NCBI RefSeq assembly: GCF_001894825.1
Contig: NZ_BCWY01000007.1
Span: forward strand, 62,001 to 126,000
From: Rhodococcus jostii NBRC 16295
GTDB lineage: Bacteria > Actinomycetota > Actinomycetes > Mycobacteriales > Mycobacteriaceae
DNA: 64,000 nucleotides
Reading direction: 5' to 3'
A program made the translations under genes and the position numbers. Positions 27,286 to 35,984 of this stretch are shown piece by piece (position 1 is the stretch's first letter; the number at the start of each line of letters is the position of its first letter). The notes under the pieces are model-generated. The model searched no databases and was not told the DNA's origin. It worked only from the letters and a program-made list of their open reading frames with translations.

Positions 27286-28302
27286 ATGCGGGCTTGTGTC
27301 GTACACGGAGCACACGATCTGAGGGTCGAGGACATCGACGTCCCGGCACCCGGGCGAGGCCAGATAGCGGTGGACGTCGCCTACGGCGGCGTCTGCGGGT
27401 CCGATCTGCACTATGCCCATCGCGGCGGCGTCGGCGACTTCCTCGTCCAGGAGCCGATGGTCCTCGGGCACGAGGTGGTCGGCACGGTCGCCGCACTCGG
27501 GGCCGACGTCGACGGCCCCGAGGCCGGCACGCCCGTCGCCGTGCACCCTGCCACCCCGTGCGGGAAGTGCCCCGAATGTCTCGACCACCGCGAGAACGTC
27601 TGCCGCGACACCCGGTACCTGGGCAGCGCAGCCCGCCTCCCACACGTGCAGGGCGGATTCGCCCAGCGAATCGTGCTGCCCGCCCATCAGATCCGTGCGC
27701 TCCCCGAGGGACTGAACCTCGAAACCGCGGTGCTGGCCGAGCCGTTGTCCGTGGCACTGCACGCAGTCGCCCGCGCAGGAGACGTCACGGGCCGCTCGGT
27801 GTTCGTCACAGGCGCAGGACCCATCGGGTGTCTCGCCGTCGCGGCTCTACGCGCGGCGGGCGCCCGCGACGTCATCGTGTCCGACCTCGTCCCCGAAACA
27901 CTCGCGGTAGCCCGAGCTGTCGGCGCGACCGCGGTTGTGCGGGCCGACGACCCTGACGCGGCGCCGACCGACATCGACATCGCCGTCGAAGCCTCCGGCG
28001 CGCCCGCAGCTCTCGGCGCGTGCGTCCGCGCCGTCCGCCGCGGCGGTCGCGTCGTGCAACTCGGTCTGCTCCCGCCCGGCGACGTCACCTTCCCTGGAAA
28101 TCTTCTGGTCACCAAGGAGATCGAGCTCGTCGGTGCATTCCGGTTCGGCGCGGAGTTCGACGACGCATTGGCACTACTGGCATCCGGGCTCCCCGTCGAA
28201 CCCGTTCTCACCCATCGCTTCCCGCTCGACCAGAGCGAACAAGCATTCACCGTCGCCCGCGACCGCACCCAGGCCAGCAAGGTCGTCCTCGACCTCCGCT
28301 GA
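27286..28302 (+). CDS. idnD: L-idonate 5-dehydrogenase-like zinc alcohol dehydrogenase
   Basis: 338 aa from ATG 27286. Medium-chain zinc dehydrogenase: catalytic zinc ligands in GGVCGSDLHY (Cys near 37) and GHE (His near 62), structural zinc cysteines in CGKCPECLDHRENVC, and the NAD loop GAGPIGCLA. Expected reaction: L-idonate to 5-ketogluconate, feeding IdnO and GntK. The exact polyol or sugar acid is inferred from its neighbours. Confidence 0.82.
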   Translation: MRACVVHGAHDLRVEDIDVPAPGRGQIAVDVAYGGVCGSDLHYAHRGGVGDFLVQEPMVLGHEVVGTVAALGADVDGPEAGTPVAVHPATPCGKCPECLDHRENVCRDTRYLGSAARLPHVQGGFAQRIVLPAHQIRALPEGLNLETAVLAEPLSVALHAVARAGDVTGRSVFVTGAGPIGCLAVAALRAAGARDVIVSDLVPETLAVARAVGATAVVRADDPDAAPTDIDIAVEASGAPAALGACVRAVRRGGRVVQLGLLPPGDVTFPGNLLVTKEIELVGAFRFGAEFDDALALLASGLPVEPVLTHRFPLDQSEQAFTVARDRTQASKVVLDLR

Positions 28303-28334
28303 ACACCCCGGGCCCTACCTTTCGAGGGATACCC

Positions 28335-29273
28335 ATGTCTTCATCCACTGCAACGCCCACCCCGACCGTGCATCTCGGCCCCGATCAGCCGCCGCTTCTC
28401 GTCGACGCCATCACGGCGGGCGGCGGACAACTGACCGGGCTGCACGACGCCGACGCCGTGGTCTGGACGGGGGCGCCGAGCGACTTTCCGACGCTGCCCA
28501 CACAAGTCCGGTGGGTGCAGCTGCCGTCTGCGGGTGTCGAAACCTGGTTTCGGTCCGGTGTCGTCGACGCCGGCAGTGATCGAGTGTGGACTTCCGCAGC
28601 AGGCGCGTACGCGGACAGTGTGGCCGAGCATGCGCTGGCACTGCTCCTTGCCGGCGTGCGGGCGCTGCCGGGTCAACTCGCCGCAACATCCTGGGACCAG
28701 GCGGGTTTCGGGGCTCAGGTCCGGACACTGCGCGGTTCACTCGTGGCGATCGTCGGCTGCGGTGGCATCGGGCGGGCACTGATTCCGCTTCTGTCCGCCG
28801 TCGGTGCGCACACCCTTGCCGTGACCCGTTCCGGCAGGCCGGTTCCCGGTGCCGTCGAGACTCTGCCGGCCGAGCGCACGGCCGAGGTGTGGGGTCGGGC
28901 AGACCACGTGGTGCTCGGAGCACCCGCCACCGGCCAGACCAAGTATCTGCTGGGTGAACCGGAACTCGCACAGATGAAGTCGACGGCCTGGGTGGTCAAC
29001 ATCGCCCGTGGCTCCCTGATCGACACCGACGCCCTCGTCGAGGCACTGAACCAGGGGCGGATCGGCGGCGCCGCGCTCGACGTCACCGAACCCGAACCGC
29101 TGCCCGACGGTCACCCGCTCTGGGCCCTCCCGAACGCCATCATCACCCCGCATGTGGCCAACCCTCCGTCCGCGCTGGCGCCCGCGTTCGCCCAGCACGT
29201 CAGCGACAATGTGTCCCGCTTCGCCCGCGGGCAGGTTCTCGCCGCGGTCATCGACCCCGCCAGCGGCTACTGA
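28335..29273 (+). CDS. D-isomer-specific 2-hydroxyacid dehydrogenase
   Basis: 312 aa from ATG 28335. NAD-binding GCGGIG at 141-146; catalytic triad R225 (NIARGSLID), E254 (DVTEPEPLP) and H273 (TPHVAN). No ACT or extra domain. In a gluconate/idonate cluster the natural role would be a ketogluconate (2-keto acid) reductase, but glyoxylate or other short 2-keto acids are equally possible from motifs alone. Confidence 0.85.
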   Translation: MSSSTATPTPTVHLGPDQPPLLVDAITAGGGQLTGLHDADAVVWTGAPSDFPTLPTQVRWVQLPSAGVETWFRSGVVDAGSDRVWTSAAGAYADSVAEHALALLLAGVRALPGQLAATSWDQAGFGAQVRTLRGSLVAIVGCGGIGRALIPLLSAVGAHTLAVTRSGRPVPGAVETLPAERTAEVWGRADHVVLGAPATGQTKYLLGEPELAQMKSTAWVVNIARGSLIDTDALVEALNQGRIGGAALDVTEPEPLPDGHPLWALPNAIITPHVANPPSALAPAFAQHVSDNVSRFARGQVLAAVIDPASGY

Positions 29274-29325
29274 TCCCGTAGCCGGTTCTCCTCCCCGTCC
29301 CTCGGTCCCTGGAGCGTGATTTGCC

Positions 29326-32300
29326 GTGACGGCCACAACACCTTCCGATCTCTCCTCCACCGTCCCTACCGACGTGATCTCTCTCGGCCTCGCCTTCGCA
29401 CACGTGCGGCCGGCCCGTACGGTTCTCACGCACGCCGCGGCGTCGGCTGCGGGAAGGACGGTCCTCCGGGTGGTCGCCGACGATCATCCGGACGTGCCGG
29501 CACTCGTGGCTGCGTGCGCCGTGCAGGCGGGGTCGGTGGTGCTCGACATCGAGTGGTCCTCGGTCGGCGTGCGCCGGGCCGATGACGGGACTCTCCTGGG
29601 CGCCGCTCCCGGGGCGCCCCTCGGTGAGGGTGACACCATCGCAGAAATGCGGCTGACCCTCGAACTCGCCGAGACAACCGACGACCGGCGCGTACGCGCG
29701 ACCGAGCGCCTCGTCCGTGATCTCGCCGCCGACCTCACCCTGATAGCGGACGGTGCGCAGCCCTTGCGTTTCGACCACATCCGAGGCAGGGCGGTCTCGG
29801 CTCTCGAAAGCGCGGGAGTCGAACGACGCGCGCCCGCGTACGACATCGCACTTCGGATCGTCGACGCCCTCCCCGTCGCCGATCTACTGCTCCCCGCCGC
29901 CGACGAGGTCTTCGAGTGGGCGGTGACCGCGGCCCGGGATGCTGCGGCGATCGACGTCCGAGTGCTGACCGTGCCCGCCCCACTGCCACACAGCACCACC
30001 TGTCTTGTTCTGGTACCCCTGCGCCGGCTGGACCACCGACTGGGGGCAGTGGCCACCGAGATCGTCGAACGACACCTCGGCGGGCGGGCAGGGATAGGTG
30101 AGCTGACCGTTGCGGGATCGGTGCTGGCTGTTCTCCGCTTCGACGTACGGTCCACTTCCCAGCCGGATCGGGCACCCCGGACGTCCTCCACTGTGAGTGG
30201 TGCTATCGAAGCCGGACTGCGTGCGACGATCAAGACCTGGGACGACACGTTCCGAGAGGTCCTCGGCCGGCATCCGGACGCCGCAACCTCGGGCAGCGCG
30301 CAGCGGTACACGGAAGCCTTGCCGGAGGCGTACAAGAAGGAGCACGGCGTCGAGCGGGCCGCGGTAGACACGGCCACACTCGAATCCCTTCCGCCGAACT
30401 CCTCCTCCCTCTCGCTCTACCGCATCTCAGGAAGCACGCAGTCGCCGTGGCGGTGCACCCTCTACGTGGCGGGGCAACCGGTCACCCTGAGCCGGGTACT
30501 TCCGCTGTTGCACTCCCTCGCTGTCGAGGTCGTCGACGAGCACCCGTACCCGGTTCGTCGCAGCGACGGAACGCAGTGCTGGATCTACGATTTCGGTATC
30601 ACCTTCGACGGCGACGCCACACGTGCCGGAGCGGGAGATGATGCGGACCTCACGTCCCGGTTCTCCGCCGCCTTCGCCGCGATGTGGGACGGATCTGCCG
30701 AGATCGACGGATTCAACGCGCTCGTTCTTCGGGCCGGGCTCGATTGGCGTCAGGCCGCGATGCTGCGGGCATACTCCAGGTACCTGCGCCAGGCCGCGTT
30801 CCCCTACTCACAGGATTACATCGCCCGAGTCCTGAGCCGTCACACCGACATCGTCCGCCGGATCGTCGCCCTCTTCACGATGCAGTTCGACCCCGATGTT
30901 GCGAACGAAGAAGCCTCCGACGCGATGGCACAACAGCTGAACGTCACCATCGATGCGATCCCGGAGATCGACTCCGACCGGATCCTCCGCTCCTTCCTGC
31001 TACTGATACGGGCCACCCTCAGAACCAATTACTTCTCCGGTACCGCACACCAATCGACCCGCCGGGCCCTCGCGTTCAAACTCGAACCCCGGTCTATCCC
31101 CGAACTGCCCTCCCCGCGTCCGCGGTTCGAGATCTTCGTGTACTCGCCGTGGGTCGAAGGAGTTCATCTGCGGTTCGGCGCCATCGCGCGCGGAGGATTG
31201 CGATGGTCCGACAGACTCGAGGACTTCCGCACCGAAATCCTCGGGCTGGTCAAGGCACAGGCAGTCAAGAACGCGGTTATCGTGCCCGTCGGCGCGAAAG
31301 GTGGTTTCGTGGTGAAGCAGCCGCCCGTCGGTACCGGCGACGCGGACGCCGATCGCACGGCCAGGCTCGGTGAAGGAATCACGTGCTACCGGGAGTTCAT
31401 CGCGGGATTGCTCGACCTGACCGACAACGTCGACCGGGAGACCGGAAACGTCCTCACGCCGGACGGAGTGGTGCGGCGCGACGGCGACGACACGTATCTC
31501 GTCGTTGCCGCCGACAAGGGAACCGCGGCGTTCTCGGACATCGCCAACGACGTTGCCGCACAGTACGGTTTCTGGCTGGGCGATGCCTTCGCATCCGGCG
31601 GATCGGCCGGCTACGACCACAAGCGCATGGGTATCACCGCCAAGGGAGCATGGAAGAGCGTCGAGCGACACTTCCGCGAACTCGGTGTCGACACCCGAAC
31701 CGACGCATTCACCGCGGTCGGGATCGGCGACATGAGCGGCGACGTGTTCGGAAACGGGATGCTCCTCTCTCCCGCTCTCCGACTCGTGGCGGCATTCGAC
31801 CACCGGCACATCTTCGTCGACCCGGACCCTGACCCCTCGAGGTCGTACGCCGAACGCGCCCGACTGTTCGATCTGCCCACCTCGTCCTGGGAAGACTACG
31901 ACCGGTCCGTCCTCAGTGAGGGCGGTGATATCTGGTCCCGCACCGAGAAGTCGATACCTATCGATCCCCGTGTGAGAGTCGCACTCGCACTGCCGGAATC
32001 GACCAGATGGCTGTCCCCCACCGACCTGATCGCCGCGATTCTGCGGACACCAGTCGATCTTCTCTGGAACGGTGGCATCGGGACGTACGTCAAGGCGAGC
32101 GACGAGTCCCATGCCGACGTCGGCGACAAGGCCAACGACGGTGTCCGCGTCGACGCCCGCACCGTGCGAGCCCGCGTGATCGGCGAAGGCGGAAATCTCG
32201 GCGTGACCGCACTGGGACGGACGGAGTATGCCCTCGCCGGCGGGAGGATCAATTCTGACGCGCTGGACAATTCGGCGGGAGTCGATTGCTCCGACCACGA

Positions 32301-33627
32301 GGTGAACATCAAGATTCTCCTCGACACCGCCGTGAGCGCCGGCACCCTCGACGCGGAACAGCGGAACCCGTTGCTGGCGTCGATGACCGACGACGTCGCG
32401 GCATTGGTCCTCGCCGACAACACCTCGCAGAACGAACTGCTGGGCACCACTCGCGCCGCCGCGGCGAGGTCGCTGTCCGTGCATCGTCGACAGATCACCG
32501 CGCTCGAACGCCACCGCGGTCTCGTTCGAGCCCATGAGGCTCTTCCGAGCGAGGAGGACCTGGGCGCACGCGCCGCGACCGGCCAAGGGTTGGTTTCGCC
32601 GGAGCTGTCCACACTTCTCGCCCACGTCAAGCTCGCGCTGAAAGAGGACCTGCTTGCAGGGCATCTCCCCGATACCAGTGAGCTGTCGAACAGGCTCCCC
32701 CAGTACTTTCCCGCGCAGGTCCGCGACAGGATCGCGCCCGGCACCGCACACCCGCTCGCTCGCGAGATCGTCACGACGATGGTGATCAACGAAGTCGTCG
32801 ACGACGGCGGGCTCTCGTACGTCCACCGACTCCACGAAGACTGCGCCGCCTCGACTGAAGATGCCGTGCGTGCGTTCACGATCACCGCGGATGTCTTCGA
32901 TCTGCGTTCGGTATGGGGCGAGATTCGCCGGACGGAGATGCCGACCGCGGCGTCCGACCTTCTGAAGGCCGAGTCGCGGCGGTTGCTCGGCCGGGGTTCG
33001 AGATGGTTCTTGGCGAATCGACCCCAGCCACTGGCCATCGGAGCCGAGATCACGCGGTTCGCCGCGGCCGTTCGCCGACTGACTCCGATACTGCCCTCCT
33101 GGTTGCAGGGCATCGATGTCGACAATGTCTGTCGCAGGGCCGCTCCGGCCATCGAGGCCGGTGCGCCACAGGATCTCGCGCACAGAGTGTTCCGCTCGCT
33201 CGACGTGTTCGCGCTTCTCGACATCGTGGAGATCGCGGAAGTGTCCGAGAGGGATTCGACGGAAGTCGGTGCGGTGTATTGGGCGCTGAACGCACACCTC
33301 GAGGCGGGACGACTCCTCACGTCCGTCACCGCCCTCGACCGTGGTGACCGTTGGCACGCACTCGCACGACAGGCATTACGCGACGACCTGTACTCGTCGA
33401 TGCGTGCACTGTGCCTCGACGTTCTCGCAAGCAGCGAGCCCGGTCAGGACCCGCAGGACAGCATCGCCGAGTGGGAGGCCGGCAATTCGGCCCGGCTCGA
33501 AAGAGCGAGGGCCACTCTGCAGAGCGTATTCGAGAGCAACACGTTCGACTTGGCCACACTGTCGGTCACCGCCCGCCAATTGCGCAGCATGGCACGGACG
33601 CCGCACCTGTCAGCCCTCGTGCACTAG
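29326..33627 (+). CDS. NAD-specific glutamate dehydrogenase, large (GdhB-type) class
   Basis: 1433 aa, GTG start. The catalytic half is well preserved: RFGAIARGGLRWSDR and the PVGAKGGFVVK lysine segment around residues 605-665, GTAAFSDIAND, DMSGDVFGNGMLLS, LWNGGIGTYVKASDES and VIGEGGNLG. Converts glutamate to 2-oxoglutarate and ammonia with NAD; members of this class usually reach about 1600 residues, so this one is shortened, mostly in the N-terminal regulatory region. Downstream of gluconate genes and upstream of amino-acid-type genes, it fits nitrogen release from glutamate made by the aminotransferase or oxoprolinase. Confidence 0.9.
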   Translation: MTATTPSDLSSTVPTDVISLGLAFAHVRPARTVLTHAAASAAGRTVLRVVADDHPDVPALVAACAVQAGSVVLDIEWSSVGVRRADDGTLLGAAPGAPLGEGDTIAEMRLTLELAETTDDRRVRATERLVRDLAADLTLIADGAQPLRFDHIRGRAVSALESAGVERRAPAYDIALRIVDALPVADLLLPAADEVFEWAVTAARDAAAIDVRVLTVPAPLPHSTTCLVLVPLRRLDHRLGAVATEIVERHLGGRAGIGELTVAGSVLAVLRFDVRSTSQPDRAPRTSSTVSGAIEAGLRATIKTWDDTFREVLGRHPDAATSGSAQRYTEALPEAYKKEHGVERAAVDTATLESLPPNSSSLSLYRISGSTQSPWRCTLYVAGQPVTLSRVLPLLHSLAVEVVDEHPYPVRRSDGTQCWIYDFGITFDGDATRAGAGDDADLTSRFSAAFAAMWDGSAEIDGFNALVLRAGLDWRQAAMLRAYSRYLRQAAFPYSQDYIARVLSRHTDIVRRIVALFTMQFDPDVANEEASDAMAQQLNVTIDAIPEIDSDRILRSFLLLIRATLRTNYFSGTAHQSTRRALAFKLEPRSIPELPSPRPRFEIFVYSPWVEGVHLRFGAIARGGLRWSDRLEDFRTEILGLVKAQAVKNAVIVPVGAKGGFVVKQPPVGTGDADADRTARLGEGITCYREFIAGLLDLTDNVDRETGNVLTPDGVVRRDGDDTYLVVAADKGTAAFSDIANDVAAQYGFWLGDAFASGGSAGYDHKRMGITAKGAWKSVERHFRELGVDTRTDAFTAVGIGDMSGDVFGNGMLLSPALRLVAAFDHRHIFVDPDPDPSRSYAERARLFDLPTSSWEDYDRSVLSEGGDIWSRTEKSIPIDPRVRVALALPESTRWLSPTDLIAAILRTPVDLLWNGGIGTYVKASDESHADVGDKANDGVRVDARTVRARVIGEGGNLGVTALGRTEYALAGGRINSDALDNSAGVDCSDHEVNIKILLDTAVSAGTLDAEQRNPLLASMTDDVAALVLADNTSQNELLGTTRAAAARSLSVHRRQITALERHRGLVRAHEALPSEEDLGARAATGQGLVSPELSTLLAHVKLALKEDLLAGHLPDTSELSNRLPQYFPAQVRDRIAPGTAHPLAREIVTTMVINEVVDDGGLSYVHRLHEDCAASTEDAVRAFTITADVFDLRSVWGEIRRTEMPTAASDLLKAESRRLLGRGSRWFLANRPQPLAIGAEITRFAAAVRRLTPILPSWLQGIDVDNVCRRAAPAIEAGAPQDLAHRVFRSLDVFALLDIVEIAEVSERDSTEVGAVYWALNAHLEAGRLLTSVTALDRGDRWHALARQALRDDLYSSMRALCLDVLASSEPGQDPQDSIAEWEAGNSARLERARATLQSVFESNTFDLATLSVTARQLRSMARTPHLSALVH

Positions 33628-33640
33628 GGAGATTCGCCTG

Positions 33641-33991
33641 ATGACGAAACCAGCCGCACCGAGAATTTCTCGCGGAAGCGACCGCGATCGCGAATCATCG
33701 GAACTCGTCGCATTCGCTGCGAAATGGCAGCCGTTCGGCGGGGCTGCAGCCGGGGAAATACTGGTCCACTTCGGACTGACTCCACGGCAGTATTACCTTC
33801 GGCTGGGACACGTGCTCGACTACTTCGACTACCGCCAACTCGGCCTCACACGAGAAACCCATCAGCTGATCAGGCAGTTGTGCTGGCAGCGAGTCGAAGC
33901 GCACGAAGCTGCCGAGGTGCGCACAACGGCCTTCGATGCGGCACAGAGGCAGGGGGCGGTTGTCGGCCACGCTCTTCATGACGAGGGTTGA
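33641..33991 (+). CDS. small protein with DUF3263-like HTH region
   Basis: 116 aa from ATG 33641, GGGAGA upstream, 13 bases after the glutamate dehydrogenase stop. The segment FGLTPRQYYLRLGHVLDYFD resembles the FGLSATRYYQxLNxLID helix pair of actinobacterial DUF3263 proteins, a presumed DNA-binding fold; the usual WWK motif appears as KWQPFGG. Its co-direction with the dehydrogenase gene suggests a linked regulator. Recognition is by eye and tentative. Confidence 0.55.
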   Translation: MTKPAAPRISRGSDRDRESSELVAFAAKWQPFGGAAAGEILVHFGLTPRQYYLRLGHVLDYFDYRQLGLTRETHQLIRQLCWQRVEAHEAAEVRTTAFDAAQRQGAVVGHALHDEG

Positions 33992-34159
33992 GCTGAGGCG
34001 CTGGACGCCGGGGAGGGTGGCGAGAGATGCGTCGTACAGCGTCCGGAAGCCGCAGCCCATGAGAGTCAAGTGGGAACCATGCGGAACGAGGTCCGGTTGG
34101 GCAGCCGCGACAACGATACGGAGGTCGGACTGCGCCCGCGCTTGGAGGTAGGGCAGCAT
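33940..34159 (-). pseudogene. AsnC/Lrp regulator C-terminal fragment
   Basis: On the - strand the residues SDLRIVVAAAQPDLV, then LYDASLATLPGVQRLSSTLV and MKSVADNRPLPL, follow the C-terminal effector-binding (RAM) domain of AsnC/Lrp proteins. Nothing like the HTH half is found on the upstream side, and the frame runs into the antisense of the 33641 gene. Looks like a remnant; its last codons overlap the end of that gene. Confidence 0.45.
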
Positions 34160-34499
34160 TCAACCGCTCCCCTCGAAAAGGTCGTTCGAACAGCCTCACC
34201 GTCGGACTACGCGTACAGGTCCGGCAGGATGTACCAGCCACCTTTACCGGAATACGCGGCTCGGCCCACCTCGGCCCTGATCGACAACAGTCTGACGCGA
34301 GCTACAACTACGAAGACCAATGAAAGGCCACATACGAATTCTCCCGAACCGATCGTGGTGGCGACGCGACTTCAACCCCGATCGGCAGCTTCGGCGGCGC
34401 ACTGACGGACGTCGTCGCAATACCCGTAAGATGAACGCCTTCAGTGACGCTGCACCGGCTGGTGCGCATCCCGATTTGTCCACGCCCGACAGGTATTGA
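34160..34499. other. intergenic stretch before PucR-type gene
   Basis: No gene could be supported. A short - strand tract (around 34204-34290, RAEVGRAAYSGKGGWYILPD) reads like protein but belongs to no family that I recognise and ends at a stop. The rest probably contains the promoter of the gene at 34500. Confidence 0.4.
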
Positions 34500-35678
34500 A
34501 TGAACGACATTCAGCAGCACGCGGACAGTCTCGCGGATCGATTGAGTCGGTCGATCGAGATCGACGACTGCGGTCTGCGTCCGCTCGCCCTCTCAGAGCA
34601 GTACGGTGACCTCGACGATGTCCGGGTGCGATCGATCCTGCAGCGGCATTCATCCCCGGAGGTATTCGAGTACGCCTTCTCGCTCGATATCGCACATGCG
34701 TCCGGGCCCGTGCGCTATCCCCCGCACCCCGAGCTGAAGACCCTGCCACGAGTCTGCATTCCGCTGCGGGCCCAGGGCGAATTGCACGGGTATCTCTGGT
34801 TGATCGACAGTCCACCGCTGAATGAGTCCGATATCGCCACGGCGATGGAAGCCGGCGCTGATATCGCGGAATTGCTGCACCGGCAGTCACAGTCGACGGC
34901 CACAGCACTCGACCAGGAGACCGAGCTGGTAAGTGCCCTGCTGAGGCACCCTCTCGGTGTCGAGCCATCATCCGATCTCCTCCGAGATCAGCCGCTTCTC
35001 GATTTCACAACACCATTGACCGTGGTCACCACCCGTCTGCGCCGCTCGGACGACTCCGCCGAGCCCCTCGCTCACTCGACGGTGCGGGGCGCCGTGCAGG
35101 AAGTGGTCTACGCCCGCCCCACCGGCCACTCCCTACTCGGACACGACGACGACGGCGTCCACCTGATCATGAACACCGACGTCCCTCACGCCCGGCAGCG
35201 CCCCTTCCGTCACGCACTGCAGAAGGCTGCCCAACGGCGCGGCTGGATGCTGTACGGCACGGGCACCGGATCAGCGGCGTCTTCCCTTCCCGAACTGCGG
35301 CAGTCCGGGGAGCAATCCTCATATGCGGCCACCGTCGCACACACCAGAACGGTCGATCAGTTGGGTTGGGATGAACTCGGCGCCGACATCGTTTTCTACG
35401 GCCTGCCCTGGACGACGAACACACTCGACATTCTGTTTCCGGGCGCCTCTCGTCTCCTCGAGGCGGGGAACACATTGATCCGAGAGAGCCTCGATGCCTA
35501 CTTCGACTGCGGGGGTGACACCCGCCGCGCCGCCGCTCGCTTAGCGATCCACCGGACCACCCTCTATTACCGACTCGACCGCGCCAGGGAGTTCCTCGGG
35601 CCGGAGTGGCAACAAGGTGAACGCAGATACGGACTGCAGTCCGCACTCCGTCTGGCGATGCTCATCCGCAATAGTTAG
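34500..35678 (+). CDS. PucR/CdaR-type transcriptional regulator
   Basis: 392 aa. C-terminal PucR HTH: LIRESLDAYFDCGGDTRRAA then RLAIHRTTLYYRLDRAREFL (about residues 325-365). The N-terminal two-thirds resemble the sensory region of this family, with QGELHGYLWLIDSPPLNESD reminiscent of a GAF domain. Such regulators activate nearby catabolic genes in response to substrate. It lies upstream and co-directional with the MFS-ammonia-lyase-flavoprotein set, so that set is the likely target. A hairpin follows its stop. Confidence 0.85.
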   Translation: MNDIQQHADSLADRLSRSIEIDDCGLRPLALSEQYGDLDDVRVRSILQRHSSPEVFEYAFSLDIAHASGPVRYPPHPELKTLPRVCIPLRAQGELHGYLWLIDSPPLNESDIATAMEAGADIAELLHRQSQSTATALDQETELVSALLRHPLGVEPSSDLLRDQPLLDFTTPLTVVTTRLRRSDDSAEPLAHSTVRGAVQEVVYARPTGHSLLGHDDDGVHLIMNTDVPHARQRPFRHALQKAAQRRGWMLYGTGTGSAASSLPELRQSGEQSSYAATVAHTRTVDQLGWDELGADIVFYGLPWTTNTLDILFPGASRLLEAGNTLIRESLDAYFDCGGDTRRAAARLAIHRTTLYYRLDRAREFLGPEWQQGERRYGLQSALRLAMLIRNS

Positions 35679-35686
35679 CGCGGGTC

Positions 35687-35722
35687 GGCCAGGGGCATTG
35701 ATACCGCGCTACCTGGCCTTTT
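35687..35722 (+). terminator. terminator after PucR-type gene
   Basis: GGCCAGG / CCTGGCC stem (extendable by GTC/GAC across the T-run) with an 18-base loop, followed by TTTT at 35719-35722. It separates the regulator from the MFS gene. The remaining 260 bases to 35984 hold no recognisable gene and probably carry the next promoter. Confidence 0.6.
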
Positions 35723-35984
35723 CGACAGAATCAGGAACGGCACCGATTTTTCCTCGAACAGGGACGGAAGACGCACCCGGCACTGGCCCCTAGTGTTCGG
35801 AGTCACAGTCCGAGAGCGTCGCACCGGCCCATGAACTCCCCACAGTGCATGACCGATGAGGTGACCCACCAGTGCGCTCGACCACCGTCCGGACCGCGCG
35901 GTCACGGTGGCCCCGCGAATCGGCATCACGTGCTCGAGCGCCACGACTGCTGAATCGAACAGCACTTCACCCGAGGAGAAACCA

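Noticed and set aside
31000..33357. 785-codon open frame on the - strand
   Set aside because: Antisense to the catalytic part of the glutamate dehydrogenase; no family features; long mirror frames are common in high-GC DNA.
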